Below the pieces are notes generated by a model, which saw only the letters and a list, made by a program, of their open reading frames with translations, searched no databases and was not told the origin of the DNA. Made by a program: the position numbers and the translations under genes. From NCBI RefSeq assembly GCF_021555155.1, contig NZ_JAKGBU010000010.1, positions 1 to 64,000 on the forward strand: a stretch of DNA of 64,000 nt, given 5' to 3'. Below are positions 1 through 8,995 of this stretch, in pieces (positions within the stretch are counted from its first letter, which is position 1; each line of letters begins with the position of its first letter). Source of the stretch: Rhizobium alarense (lineage in GTDB: Bacteria > Pseudomonadota > Alphaproteobacteria > Rhizobiales > Rhizobiaceae).

Positions 1-1
1 G

Positions 2-628
2 CGCGGCGGCGGGATGCTGATCGGCATGGGCCACGGCCGCACGCTCGCCGCCTGCGTCGAATATCTGCCGCGCACCTCGACCAACGGCGTGCGCTTCGTC
101 TCGCTGCTCGGCGGGCTCACGCGAAAATTCTCGGCCAACCCGCATGACGTGATCCACCGCCTCGCGGAGCGCACGGGCGCGGAGGCCTATGTCATGCCGG
201 TGCCGTTCTTCGCCAACTCGGTGGAGGACCGGAACATCCTCTTCAGCCAGCGCGGCGTGCGCGAGGTCTTCGATCTGGCCGCTGGCGCCGACCTGCTGTT
301 GGTCGGCATCGGCACCGCCGAGCGCGAGGCGTCGCTCGTCGCGACCGGCATGATCGAGAAGGGCGAGATCGAGGAGGTGAAGCGCGCCGGCGGCGTCGGC
401 GAAATCCTCGGCCACTTCTTCGACGCCAGGGGCAGGCCCGTCGAGACGTCGTTGTCCGACCGTACTTTCACGCTCGGGCGCGACCAGTTGCGCGACCGGC
501 GCATCGTCGCGGTGGCAGGCGGCAAGATCAAGCTGCCGGCGCTGAAGGCGGTGCTGGCGAGCGGCTGGCTCTCCGGCCTCATCACCGACGAGGCGACGGC
601 GCTCGCTCTCATGGGAAAGGCCGCATGA
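2..628 (+). CDS. SorC-family sugar-sensing transcriptional regulator, C-terminal part (EryD-like)
   Basis: The gene runs in from the left edge; about 208 residues of a protein that is normally near 315 are visible and the N-terminal helix-turn-helix is outside the window. What remains matches the SorC sugar-binding effector domain: the segment around GMGHGRTL near the start, the stretch ending in LLVGIGTAE near residue 100, and the G-x-I-x-G-x-FFDARG pattern near residue 130. Members of this family bind a phosphorylated sugar and control an adjacent sugar operon; EryD of Brucella is a SorC protein that controls eryABC. Its place directly before the transporter and the EryA-type kinase supports the role of local regulator. 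The exact ligand cannot be read from the sequence. Confidence 0.8.
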   Translation, partial: RGGGMLIGMGHGRTLAACVEYLPRTSTNGVRFVSLLGGLTRKFSANPHDVIHRLAERTGAEAYVMPVPFFANSVEDRNILFSQRGVREVFDLAAGADLLLVGIGTAEREASLVATGMIEKGEIEEVKRAGGVGEILGHFFDARGRPVETSLSDRTFTLGRDQLRDRRIVAVAGGKIKLPALKAVLASGWLSGLITDEATALALMGKAA

Positions 629-753
629 GGCGGGGACGCACATTTGGGCCGGCCGCGGGCGGGAAGCCCCGGTCCGGCGGGAGGAATACCGGGCTGGGTA
701 GCCGGTGACTGCTTGAATGGGCAAGAACTACCCTGGATGGAGGAGAAGACGAC

Positions 754-2199
754 ATGCATGAGAAAGAGAGAGACCTCATCGGCGCGTTCATGCGCGGCCA
801 GATGGACCGCCGCTCGCTGCTGAAGGGCCTTGGCGCGATGGGCATGACGACGGCCGGCGCCGGCACGCTCTACAATATGATGGCGACCCAGGCACTCGCC
901 GCCGATTTCGACTGGAAGGCGCATTCCGGCAAATCGCTGAAGCTGCTTCTGAACAAACATCCCTATGCCGACGCGATGATCGCCAACCTGCAGGCCTTCA
1001 AGGACCTGACGGGCATGGAGGTCACCTATGACGTGTTCCCGGAGGACGTCTATTTCGACAAGGTGACGGCGGCGCTGTCGTCAGGCTCGTCGGAATACGA
1101 TGCCTTCATGACCGGCGCCTACATGACCTGGACCTACGGCCCGGCCGGCTGGATCACCGACCTCAAGGAATGGATCAACGATCCGGAAAAGACCAACCCG
1201 CAATATGCCTGGGACGACTTCCTGCCCGGCGTGCGCGACAGCTGCGCCTGGAACGGCCAGCCGGGCGGCGCGCTCGGCTCGGAAGACGCCAAGCAGTGGT
1301 GCATTCCGTGGGGTTTCGAGCAGAACAACATCAGCTACAACAAGGGCATGTTCGACAAGGTCGGCGTCTCGGTTCCGAAGAACATCGACGAGATGATCGA
1401 GATTTCGGCCAAGCTCACCAAGGACGTCGGCGGCGGCGTCTACGGCATCGGCGTCCGCGGCTCGCGCTCCTGGGCGACGATTCATCCGGGCTTCCTGTCG
1501 GGCTATGCCAATTTCGGCCAGAAGGACCTGAATGTCTCGGCAGACGGCAAGCTGTCGGCGGCGATGAACACGGCGGACTCCAAGTCCTACCACTCGAAGT
1601 TCGTCCAGATGATCCAGGAGAGCGGCCCGAAGGACTGGTCGACCTATACCTGGTATCAGGTCGGCACCGACCTCGGCGCCGGCGCCTCCGCCATGATCTT
1701 CGACGCCGACATCCTCGGCTACTTCATGAATGGCGGCGACAACAAGATGGCCGGCCAGCTCGCCTATGCGCCGTTTGCCGCCAATCCGGATGCCGACGCC
1801 CCGACGCCGAACATCTGGATCTGGTCGCTCTCCATGTCCAACTTCGCGAAGGACAAGGATGCGACCTGGTACTTCCTGCAATGGGCATCCGGCCTCGAGC
1901 ACGCCATCTTCGGCGCGACGAAGATGGACTTCGTCAACCCGGTCCGCCAGTCGGTCTGGAAGGATCCGGCCTTCACGGAGCGGCTCAACAAGAGCTATCC
2001 GGGCTATGTCGACATGTTCAACGTCTCGGCTCCCGGCGCCTCGATCAAGTTCACGGCGCAGCCGCTGTTCTTCGACGTCACGACCGAATGGGCGGCGACG
2101 CTGCAGCGCATGGTCGCCAAGGAAGTGCCGGTGGACGAGGGTCTCGACCAGCTCGCCGAGAGCATCGACCGGCAGCTCAAGGAAGCCGGCCTCGGCTGA
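754..2199 (+). CDS. ABC transporter substrate-binding protein, CUT1-type (extracellular solute-binding family 1)
   Basis: 481 residues with a Tat-like N-terminus (MDRRSLLKGL near residues 22-31) and a hydrophobic stretch ending near ALA-ADF, so it is predicted to be exported to the periplasm. The body has the shape of a family 1 solute-binding protein. It is the first gene of a complete importer (binding protein, two permeases, two ATPases) that leads straight into sugar kinase genes, so it should bind the polyol or sugar used by this locus. A good ribosome site (GGAGGAGAAGAC) sits just before the ATG. The protein is longer than a typical MalE (about 400). The ligand is unknown; erythritol or another short polyol is an inference from the neighbours. 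Confidence 0.85.
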   Translation: MHEKERDLIGAFMRGQMDRRSLLKGLGAMGMTTAGAGTLYNMMATQALAADFDWKAHSGKSLKLLLNKHPYADAMIANLQAFKDLTGMEVTYDVFPEDVYFDKVTAALSSGSSEYDAFMTGAYMTWTYGPAGWITDLKEWINDPEKTNPQYAWDDFLPGVRDSCAWNGQPGGALGSEDAKQWCIPWGFEQNNISYNKGMFDKVGVSVPKNIDEMIEISAKLTKDVGGGVYGIGVRGSRSWATIHPGFLSGYANFGQKDLNVSADGKLSAAMNTADSKSYHSKFVQMIQESGPKDWSTYTWYQVGTDLGAGASAMIFDADILGYFMNGGDNKMAGQLAYAPFAANPDADAPTPNIWIWSLSMSNFAKDKDATWYFLQWASGLEHAIFGATKMDFVNPVRQSVWKDPAFTERLNKSYPGYVDMFNVSAPGASIKFTAQPLFFDVTTEWAATLQRMVAKEVPVDEGLDQLAESIDRQLKEAGLG

Positions 2200-2221
2200 T
2201 GGCGAACGCGCGAATGTGCAG

Positions 2222-2245
2222 GGACCCGGTCGAAAGGCCGGGTTC
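2222..2245 (+). other. Hairpin between binding-protein and permease genes
   Basis: ACCCGG and CCGGGT (2224-2229 and 2238-2243) can pair around an 8-base loop in the 155-base gap after the binding-protein gene. No T-run follows. Such hairpins commonly protect the binding-protein part of an ABC operon mRNA so that more of this protein is made than of the permeases; that role is inferred. Confidence 0.45.
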
Positions 2246-2354
2246 CACCCCCAAGAACACTTGACCGGACCGATGTCTCGCGGACTGCGGAAGCGCGCTT
2301 CCGCCGCAACGCGCGCGTACGGCTACGGCGACGAACACGAAGCGGAAATGCACC

Positions 2355-3278
2355 ATGGCTTCACCGGCAACCTACCAGAACAAGGCGTCCGGCTTCCGGA
2401 TCTCGCGACGGGCGCTGCCCTATGTGCTCAGCCTTCCCGCACTCCTCGTCTGCATCGGCATCCTCATCCCGTTCTTCACGGCGGTCATATACTCGTTCCA
2501 GCGCTATCGCCTGTCGCAGCCCTGGGCGCGGCAGTTCAACTGGGGTGAGAACTATCTCAACTTCTTCACCGATCCGGCCTTCTGGAACACGCTCAAAGTG
2601 TCGCTGATGTATGCCGGCTTTACCGTGGTGCTGGAACTGCTGCTCGGCCTCGGCATCGCGCTGCTGCTCCAACGCCGCTCGACGGTCAACAATTTCATCT
2701 CGATCATGCTGCTCCTGCCGCTGATGATCGCGCCGGCGCTCGCCGCGCTGATGTGGAAGCTGATGACCAATCCGGGCTTCGGCATCCTCAGCTATCTCGC
2801 CAGCCTGATCGGGCTTGAGGATTTCCGTTGGGCCTCCTCGCCGAACACGGCGCTGCTGACGGTCGTGCTCGTCGACATCTGGGTCTATACGCCCTTCATC
2901 ATGATCCTGCTTCTGGCCGGCCTGCGTTCGCTGCCGACCCAGCCCTTCGAGGCGGCGGCGCTCGACGGCGTGCCGCGGCTCTTCGTCTTCTTCAGGATCA
3001 CCCTGCCGATGCTGACGCCCTATATCCTGACGGCGACACTCTTCCGGCTGCTCGACAGCATCCAGCAGTTCGACATCATCTATGCGATGACGCAGGGCGG
3101 GCCGGGCAACACGCTGACCGTCTTCCAGGTCGAGGCCTATCTGAACTTCTTCCAGTCGACCAATGTCGGGCGCTCGGCGGCACTGCTGATCATCCTGTGG
3201 GCGATCACCTACATCCTCTCCAACATTTTCATCAAGAACTGGCTGCGGCTGCGCGAACGCGCCCGCGGCGAGGCGTGA
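2355..3278 (+). CDS. ABC transporter permease, MalF/UgpA type
   Basis: 307 residues with about six membrane segments, the first near residues 22-45. The cytoplasmic EAA loop is visible as EAAALDGVPRLFVFFRITLP near residue 200, which docks onto the ATPase subunits. It is the first of two permeases of the CUT1 importer and is followed after 10 bases by the second. The family forms the transmembrane pore for sugars, polyols and glycerol phosphate. Start chosen at the ATG in AATGCACCATGGCT; no strong ribosome site is visible, so the N-terminus is slightly uncertain. Confidence 0.88.
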   Translation: MASPATYQNKASGFRISRRALPYVLSLPALLVCIGILIPFFTAVIYSFQRYRLSQPWARQFNWGENYLNFFTDPAFWNTLKVSLMYAGFTVVLELLLGLGIALLLQRRSTVNNFISIMLLLPLMIAPALAALMWKLMTNPGFGILSYLASLIGLEDFRWASSPNTALLTVVLVDIWVYTPFIMILLLAGLRSLPTQPFEAAALDGVPRLFVFFRITLPMLTPYILTATLFRLLDSIQQFDIIYAMTQGGPGNTLTVFQVEAYLNFFQSTNVGRSAALLIILWAITYILSNIFIKNWLRLRERARGEA

Positions 3279-3288
3279 GGGCAAAGTC

Positions 3289-4146
3289 ATGGAAACCATG
3301 TCCCCCATCGAAAGGACGCTGCGCTTCGTCGCGCTCAGCCTCGTCGTCCTTTTCTTCATGTTTCCGATCGTCTGGATCTTCCTGATGTCGTTCCAGACGA
3401 ACGAAACGATCCTGCAGATCCCGCCAAAGCTGTTCTTTGCGCCGACGCTCGAAAACTACGCGGCGCTGATCACCGGCAAGCTGACGACGGCGGCCGGCAC
3501 GCTCGACATCGCCTTTATGAAGAACCTCGGCAATTCGGTCTTCCTGTCGGTGACGTCCGTCGCGGTGGCTCTGCTGCTCGGCGTACCGGCTGCCTATGCC
3601 TTCGCGCGCCACAAGTTCAAGGGCTCGGAAGACATCGCCTTCACGCTGCTCTCCTTCCGCTTCGCGCCGCCGCTCCTGGTGCTGCTGCCGCTGACCCAGT
3701 ATTTCCAGTGGCTCGGCCTCGCCAACACCTATATCGGCCTCATCTGGGTCTACCAGCTGATCTGCCTGCCGCTGATCCTCTGGATCGTGCGCGGCTATTT
3801 CGAGGACATCTCGGCCGACGTCGAATATGCCTATCGCATTGCCGGCCACTCCTGGTTCGCGACGTTCCGGAAGATCGCGCTGCCGCTTGCCGGTCCGGGC
3901 ATCGCGGCGGCCGGCCTGCTCGCCTTCATCTTCGCCTGGAACAATTTCGTCTTCGCGCTGGTGCTGGCATCGGCCGACAAGCAGCCGGTAACAGTCGGCG
4001 CGCTCGCCTTCGTCACCTCGTCAGGCATCCAGTACGGCCAGATCGCCGCGGCGATCGTGCTCTCCGTCACGCCGACGCTCGCACTCGCACTCTACGCCCA
4101 GCGCTACCTCGTCGAAGGCCTGTCGCTCGGTGCGGTGAAGGGGTAG
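3289..4146 (+). CDS. ABC transporter permease, MalG/UgpE type
   Basis: 285 residues, about six membrane segments (first near residues 14-35), with the EAA-like loop at EYAYRIAGHSWFATFRKIAL near residue 183. It pairs with the preceding MalF-type permease. The gene ends 4 bases before the first ATPase gene, so the five transporter genes form one unit. The protein belongs to the binding-protein-dependent transport inner membrane family; the substrate is set by the binding protein and is not evident here. Confidence 0.88.
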   Translation: METMSPIERTLRFVALSLVVLFFMFPIVWIFLMSFQTNETILQIPPKLFFAPTLENYAALITGKLTTAAGTLDIAFMKNLGNSVFLSVTSVAVALLLGVPAAYAFARHKFKGSEDIAFTLLSFRFAPPLLVLLPLTQYFQWLGLANTYIGLIWVYQLICLPLILWIVRGYFEDISADVEYAYRIAGHSWFATFRKIALPLAGPGIAAAGLLAFIFAWNNFVFALVLASADKQPVTVGALAFVTSSGIQYGQIAAAIVLSVTPTLALALYAQRYLVEGLSLGAVKG

Positions 4147-4150
4147 GACC

Positions 4151-5269
4151 ATGACCACGCTCACACTCGACACCGTCGTCAAGCGCTACAAGGGCCAGGC
4201 CGTGCTCGACCATCTGTCGCTCGACGTCGCCGACGGGGAAACGCTCGTGCTCTTCGGCCCCTCCGGCGCCGGCAAGTCGGTGCTGCTGCGCCTCGTCGCG
4301 GGCGTCATCGAGCCGGACGAGGGCAAGGTGCTGATCGGCGGCAAGGACATGACCGACGTCGATGCCGAACACCGCGGCATCGGCATGGCGTTCCAGAATT
4401 TCGCGCTCTTCCCGCATATGGACGCGTTCAAGAACATCGCGACGCCGCTCGAAGCGACGCGCTCCTCCGGCGACGCGATCAAGGCCGGCGTGCAGAAGGT
4501 GGCGAAGCTTCTCAAGATCGACCACGTCCTGACGCATCATCCCAAGGCATTGTCGAACGGCCAGAAGCAGCGCACGGCACTTGCCCGCGCGCTCGTCGGC
4601 GCGCCGCCGCTGCTTTTGCTCGACGATCCGCTCCGCAACGTCGATGCGAAATTGCGCTTCGAGATGCGGCTCGAACTGCCGCGGCTGCTCGCAGCGCAGG
4701 GCGCGACGGTCGTCTATGTGACGCAGGACTACAAGGAGGCGATGGCGCTCGGCGACCGGATCGCCGTGATGGCCGCCGGCCGCATTCACCAGATCGGCAC
4801 GCCGGAGGAAATCTACACGGCGCCGGCGACGATCGAGATCGCCCGGCTCTTCGGCGATCCGACCATCAACCTGCTCGACGTGACGCCGAAGCCGGAGGCG
4901 GGCGGTGTGTCCGTGCAGCTTTCCGACGTGCGGATCGTGCTGCCGGACATTCCGGCCGCGGTCGCCGGCAAGGCCTGCGTGCTCGGGCTCCGGCCGGAAG
5001 CGGTGACCTTCGTCGCGGCGGATAAACCCGGCGCCATTCCGGTGAGTGTCGAGGCGGAGACGCCGCTCAACGAAAAGACTGTGACGCTCGTGCTGACGGC
5101 GCGCGGGCGTGAAATCCTGGTCTCCCGGCCGGCCGGCACACCCGGCCCCAATTCGGGACCGGCGCATATCGCCGTCGACGGCAGCCATGCCTTCCTCTTC
5201 GACAAGGCGTCGGGCGCGCTGATCGCCCGCGAAGGCAATTGTTCAGGAACACGGGGAGAAGCGGCATGA
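4151..5269 (+). CDS. ABC transporter ATPase with degenerate catalytic motifs (GlpS-like position)
   Basis: 372 residues with a MalK-type layout: nucleotide-binding domain to about residue 240, then a TOBE-like regulatory domain. Walker A is GPSGAGKS (36-43) and the Q-loop FQN has Gln82. Three key sites differ from the family norm: the signature reads LSNGQ (134-138) not LSGGQ, the catalytic Glu after the Walker B Asp is Asp159 (LLLLDDP), and the switch His is Gln192 (VTQD). Such changes usually make a nucleotide site slow or inactive. A second, largely canonical ATPase follows with an ATGA overlap, so the two probably form an unequal heterodimer, as in rhizobial glycerol importers that also carry paired ATPase genes (GlpS/GlpT). 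Confidence 0.88.
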   Translation: MTTLTLDTVVKRYKGQAVLDHLSLDVADGETLVLFGPSGAGKSVLLRLVAGVIEPDEGKVLIGGKDMTDVDAEHRGIGMAFQNFALFPHMDAFKNIATPLEATRSSGDAIKAGVQKVAKLLKIDHVLTHHPKALSNGQKQRTALARALVGAPPLLLLDDPLRNVDAKLRFEMRLELPRLLAAQGATVVYVTQDYKEAMALGDRIAVMAAGRIHQIGTPEEIYTAPATIEIARLFGDPTINLLDVTPKPEAGGVSVQLSDVRIVLPDIPAAVAGKACVLGLRPEAVTFVAADKPGAIPVSVEAETPLNEKTVTLVLTARGREILVSRPAGTPGPNSGPAHIAVDGSHAFLFDKASGALIAREGNCSGTRGEAA

Positions 5270-6390
5270 GCGGCGCGGCACTTCAGATCAACGGCGTCGA
5301 CAAGTTCTACGGCCCCGTCGACCACGGCGTCCATGCCGTCAGGAAGCTCTCGATGCATATCGAGAAGGGCGAGATCGTCGCGCTGCTCGGCTCGTCCGGC
5401 TGCGGCAAGACCTCGACGCTGCGCATGATCGCCGGCTTCGAGCCGGTGTCGCGCGGGCAGATTTCACTCGCCGGCCGCGAGATCCACACCTTTGCGCCGG
5501 TCAGGCGCAATGTCGCCATGGCCTTCGAAGGCTATTCGCTCTATCCGCCGCTGACGGTGCGCGAGAACATCGCCTTCGCGCTGAAGGCCGCCAGGCTGCC
5601 GCAGACTGTCGTCGACGAGAAGGTCGCGCATATCGCCAAACTGCTGGAGATCGAGGACATTCTGGGGCGGTATCCGAGCTCGATCTCGGGCGGCCAGCAG
5701 CAGCGCGCCTCGCTCGGCCGGGCGCTGATCCGCGACGCCGACCTGCACCTGCTCGACGAGCCGATGGGCCAGCTCGAGCCGCAACTGCGTGCCGTTCTGC
5801 GCGGCCGCATCAAGCACTATATCAAGGAGAACGGCCTGACGGCGATCCTCGTCACCCATGACCAGACCGAGGCGAACGCGCTCGCCGACCGCATTGCCGT
5901 CATGGAGGGCGGCGTGCTGCAGCAGTTCGATACGCCGCAGATGATCAAGGAGCGGCCGGCGAACCTCTTTACCGGCACCTTCGTCGGCGAGCCGCCGATG
6001 AACGTTTTCGAGGCGGGCATCGCCGCAACCGGCGATACGATCGTGTTCGGCCTCGGCGAAGGCGCGCGGCTCGAATACCAGGCATCCGATTTTTCCGCCG
6101 CCGTGCTCGGCGAACTCCGGAACCGCAAGAAGGTGGTGCTCGGCATCCGGCCCTATTCGGTCCGGCGCGAGGAGGGCGGCGTGCCGGCCAGGGTCGCCGT
6201 CAGCCAGTGGCTCGGCGACCAGACCCATATCGCCGTCGATTTCGCCGGCGGCACCATGGTGCTCGTCGAACACGACCGGGTGAGGTTGGAGCATGGCGAC
6301 ACGATCGGCCTGACGCTCGACGCGGGCGCGCTGCATGTCTTCGATGCGGAGACCGGCAAGGCCGTCAGCCACGGACCGGAGCTCGCCTGA
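5266..6390 (+). CDS. ABC transporter ATPase, catalytic partner (GlpT-like position)
   Basis: 374 residues, MalK/UgpC type with C-terminal TOBE region. Walker A GSSGCGKT (42-49), signature SGGQQQR (141-147), Walker B ending HLLDEP with Glu165, and switch His198 (VTHD) are intact. The Q-loop, normally FQN or FQS, reads FEGY with Glu88 in place of Gln. The ATG at 5266 overlaps the previous stop as ATGA and follows GGGAGAAGCGGC, so it is preferred over an upstream in-frame start at 5239. It should supply the working ATP site in a heterodimer with the degenerate ATPase before it. Confidence 0.88.
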   Translation: MSGAALQINGVDKFYGPVDHGVHAVRKLSMHIEKGEIVALLGSSGCGKTSTLRMIAGFEPVSRGQISLAGREIHTFAPVRRNVAMAFEGYSLYPPLTVRENIAFALKAARLPQTVVDEKVAHIAKLLEIEDILGRYPSSISGGQQQRASLGRALIRDADLHLLDEPMGQLEPQLRAVLRGRIKHYIKENGLTAILVTHDQTEANALADRIAVMEGGVLQQFDTPQMIKERPANLFTGTFVGEPPMNVFEAGIAATGDTIVFGLGEGARLEYQASDFSAAVLGELRNRKKVVLGIRPYSVRREEGGVPARVAVSQWLGDQTHIAVDFAGGTMVLVEHDRVRLEHGDTIGLTLDAGALHVFDAETGKAVSHGPELA

Positions 6391-6391
6391 G

Positions 6392-7951
6392 ATGCGCGAT
6401 GTCCTGATCGGCATAGATGCGGGAACCTCCGTCATCAAGTCGGTCGCCTTCGACCTGAAGGGCCGGCAGATCGCCAGTGCGGCGATCCCCAATGCCTATG
6501 AGACGGTAGGTCGTACAGGCGCGGTGCAGGACATGGACCGCACCTGGGCCGATACCGCGCGCACGCTGGTCGAGCTTGCCGGCAAGGTCGATAACCTCGC
6601 CTCCCGTGTCGTCGCGATCGCGGTGACGGGGCAGGGCGACGGGACCTGGCTGGTCGACAGGGACGGCCAGCCGGTCGGCAAGGGCTGGCTCTGGCTCGAC
6701 GCGCGCGCCGGCGACACGGTGGCGCGGCTGCGCGAAACCGGCGGCGATGCGGAGCGCTTCCGCCACACGGGATCCGGCCTCGCCGCCTGCCAGCAGGGCC
6801 CGCAGCTACGCTGGATGCTCGACAATGCGCCGGAGATGCTCGATGGCGCTGCGACGGGCTTTCATTGCAAGGACTGGCTCTATTTCAAGCTGACCGGCCG
6901 GCGGGCGACCGACCCGTCCGAGGCCTGCTTCACCTTCGGCAATTTCCGCGAACGCGCCTATTCGGATACGGTCATCGACTTCCTCGATCTTCGCAAGCAG
7001 ACCTACCTGCTGCCGGAGATCGTCGATGGCGCGACGACGCATCATCCGCTGTCCGAGGCCGCCGCGGCCCTGACGGGCCTGCCATCCGGCACGCCGATCG
7101 TGCTCGGCTATGTCGATGTCGCCTGCACATCGCTGGGTGCCGGGCTCTACGATCCCGGCACCGACATCGGCTGCTCCATCGTCGGCTCGACCGGCATGCA
7201 CATGCGGCTTGCGACCAGCGCCGACGATGTCAGGCTGAACGCCGACCGCACCGGCTACACGATGTGCCTGCCGATCCCCGGCGTCTATGCGCAGATGCAG
7301 TCCAACATGGCGGCGACGCTCAACATCGACTGGATCCTGTCGGTCGCCGGCGGGCTTTTAAAAAGCATGGGCATCGGAAAATCCAAGGCGGAGCTTCTGG
7401 CGCATCTCGACGGCTGGCTGGCCGAGGCGAGCGACCGGCCACCGATCTTTCACCCCTATATTTCCGAAGCCGGCGAGCGCGGGCCTTTCGTCGATGCCTC
7501 GGCGCGGGCGTCCTTCGTCGGCCTCTCGGTCGCGAGCGGCTTTCCCGACATGGTGCGCGCCGTCTTCGACGGGCTCGCGCTCGCCGCCCGCGACTGCTAC
7601 CTCGCCATGGGGCCGCTGCCGGCGCGCGTCAGGCTGACGGGTGGCGCGGCGCGCAGCGCCTCGCTGCGGCGCATCCTCGGCGGCGCGCTCGGGGCGAGCG
7701 TGCAGACCAGCGAGCGCGAGGAGGCGGGTGCGGCCGGTGCCGCGATGATCGCCGCCGTCTCGCTCGGGCTCTACGGTTCGATGGCCGATTGCGTGGCGGA
7801 ATGGGTGCGCCCCTGCCAGCGCCCGGCGGAACCGGCGGACGAGGCGCTCGTCCGGCATTTCGAGGCGGTCTTCCCGGCCTATCGCCAGTCGCGCGAGGCG
7901 CTCCGGCCGGTCTGGCAGGCGATGACACGACAACAGGACGACGTTCGATGA
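6392..7951 (+). CDS. eryA: FGGY carbohydrate kinase, erythritol kinase-like
   Basis: 519 residues, the same length as Brucella EryA. The FGGY N-terminal phosphate loop GIDAGTSVIKSVAF (7-20), the stretch VTGQGDGTW near residue 75, KDWLYFKLTGRRATDPSEA near residue 160 and the C-terminal RLTGGAARS near residue 416 are characteristic. The family transfers the gamma phosphate of ATP to a terminal hydroxyl of a polyol or ketose; EryA makes L-erythritol 4-phosphate. Start set at 6392, just after the ATPase stop. The protein resembles EryA more than xylulokinase in the segments I can recall, but D-threitol or another polyol cannot be excluded as substrate. Confidence 0.8.
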   Translation: MRDVLIGIDAGTSVIKSVAFDLKGRQIASAAIPNAYETVGRTGAVQDMDRTWADTARTLVELAGKVDNLASRVVAIAVTGQGDGTWLVDRDGQPVGKGWLWLDARAGDTVARLRETGGDAERFRHTGSGLAACQQGPQLRWMLDNAPEMLDGAATGFHCKDWLYFKLTGRRATDPSEACFTFGNFRERAYSDTVIDFLDLRKQTYLLPEIVDGATTHHPLSEAAAALTGLPSGTPIVLGYVDVACTSLGAGLYDPGTDIGCSIVGSTGMHMRLATSADDVRLNADRTGYTMCLPIPGVYAQMQSNMAATLNIDWILSVAGGLLKSMGIGKSKAELLAHLDGWLAEASDRPPIFHPYISEAGERGPFVDASARASFVGLSVASGFPDMVRAVFDGLALAARDCYLAMGPLPARVRLTGGAARSASLRRILGGALGASVQTSEREEAGAAGAAMIAAVSLGLYGSMADCVAEWVRPCQRPAEPADEALVRHFEAVFPAYRQSREALRPVWQAMTRQQDDVR

Positions 7952-8988
7952 CGAAGACGATAGCGATTGCCGGCGACCGGTTCATGCTGCCGCAGGTGTT
8001 CCGCGACAAGCTGGTGGAGGCGGCCGGCGACGGACACGAGATCCGCATGCTCGAACTGCCCTGGCCGGACGTGCCGATGGAGCACGGCTATGCAGTCGAG
8101 GGCATGGACGGGCTGAAGGAATATCTCGGCTCGGCCGACGAGATCGTCGATTTCATCGGCGACGCGGAGATCTTCATCACCCAGCTCGCGCCGCTGTCGC
8201 GCGGCATGTTCGAGCGGCTGCCGGGGCTGAAATTCGTCGCCGTCTCGCGCGGCGGGCCGGTCAATATCGACATGGCGGCGGCGCGCGAGGCAGGGGTTAC
8301 CGTGGTCAACACGCCGGGCCGCAATGCGAGTGCCGTCGCCGAATTCACCATCGGCGCGATCCTCGCCGAGACGCGGCTCATCCGCACCGGCCATGAATCG
8401 CTGCGCCGGGGCGAATGGCGCGGCGAGCTCTACCGCGCCGACGTGACGGGCCGCGAACTTTCCGAAATGACGGTGGGCGTGATCGGCTACGGCAATATCG
8501 GCACCAAGGTCGTGCGGCTGCTGCGCGCCTTCGGCACCAAGGTCCTGGTGCACGATCCCTATGTGCAGCTTTCGGCCGAGGACCGCAATGCCGGCGTCGA
8601 GCATGTGGCGCTCGACGACCTGCTGTCGCGCTCCGACATCGTCACGTTGCATCCGCGCGTGACGGAGGAGACGCGCAACATGGCGAATGCCGAGGCGTTT
8701 GCGAAGATGAGGCCGGGCGCGCTTTTCGTGAACACGGCGCGCGGGCCGCTCTGCGACTACGACGCGCTCTACGATGCGCTTGTCGGCGGCCATCTCGGCG
8801 GCGCCATGCTGGAGACCTTTGCCGTCGAGCCGGTGCCGGCGGACTGGCCGCTCCTGCAACTGCCGAACGTCACGCTGACGCCGCATATCGCCGGCGCGTC
8901 CGTGCGCACCGTCACCTATGCCGCCGAGATGGCGGCGGACGAGGTGCGCCGCTACATCGCCGGCGAGCCGCCGGTCAATCCGTGCTGA
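7948..8988 (+). CDS. D-isomer-specific 2-hydroxyacid dehydrogenase (SerA-like)
   Basis: 346 residues. The NAD-binding Rossmann motif GYGNIG lies at 180-185, the substrate-loop segment SRGGPVNID near 100-108, the catalytic Arg in NTARGPLCDYDAL near residue 257, and the catalytic His in LTPHIAGAS near residue 313. The family interconverts D-2-hydroxyacids and 2-ketoacids using NAD(P). Its ATG overlaps the kinase stop (ATGA). In a tetritol or pentitol locus it may oxidise or reduce an aldonate-type side intermediate such as a tetronate, but this is an inference; the classical erythritol pathway needs no such enzyme. Confidence 0.83.
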   Translation: MTKTIAIAGDRFMLPQVFRDKLVEAAGDGHEIRMLELPWPDVPMEHGYAVEGMDGLKEYLGSADEIVDFIGDAEIFITQLAPLSRGMFERLPGLKFVAVSRGGPVNIDMAAAREAGVTVVNTPGRNASAVAEFTIGAILAETRLIRTGHESLRRGEWRGELYRADVTGRELSEMTVGVIGYGNIGTKVVRLLRAFGTKVLVHDPYVQLSAEDRNAGVEHVALDDLLSRSDIVTLHPRVTEETRNMANAEAFAKMRPGALFVNTARGPLCDYDALYDALVGGHLGGAMLETFAVEPVPADWPLLQLPNVTLTPHIAGASVRTVTYAAEMAADEVRRYIAGEPPVNPC

Positions 8989-8995
8989 GGACGCC

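Noticed and set aside
6865-7947. An N-terminal extension of about 360 codons on the 2-hydroxyacid dehydrogenase frame
   Set aside because: The extension runs through the EryA-type kinase gene in another frame and is Arg-rich. The ATGA start at 7948 gives the proper dehydrogenase N-terminus.
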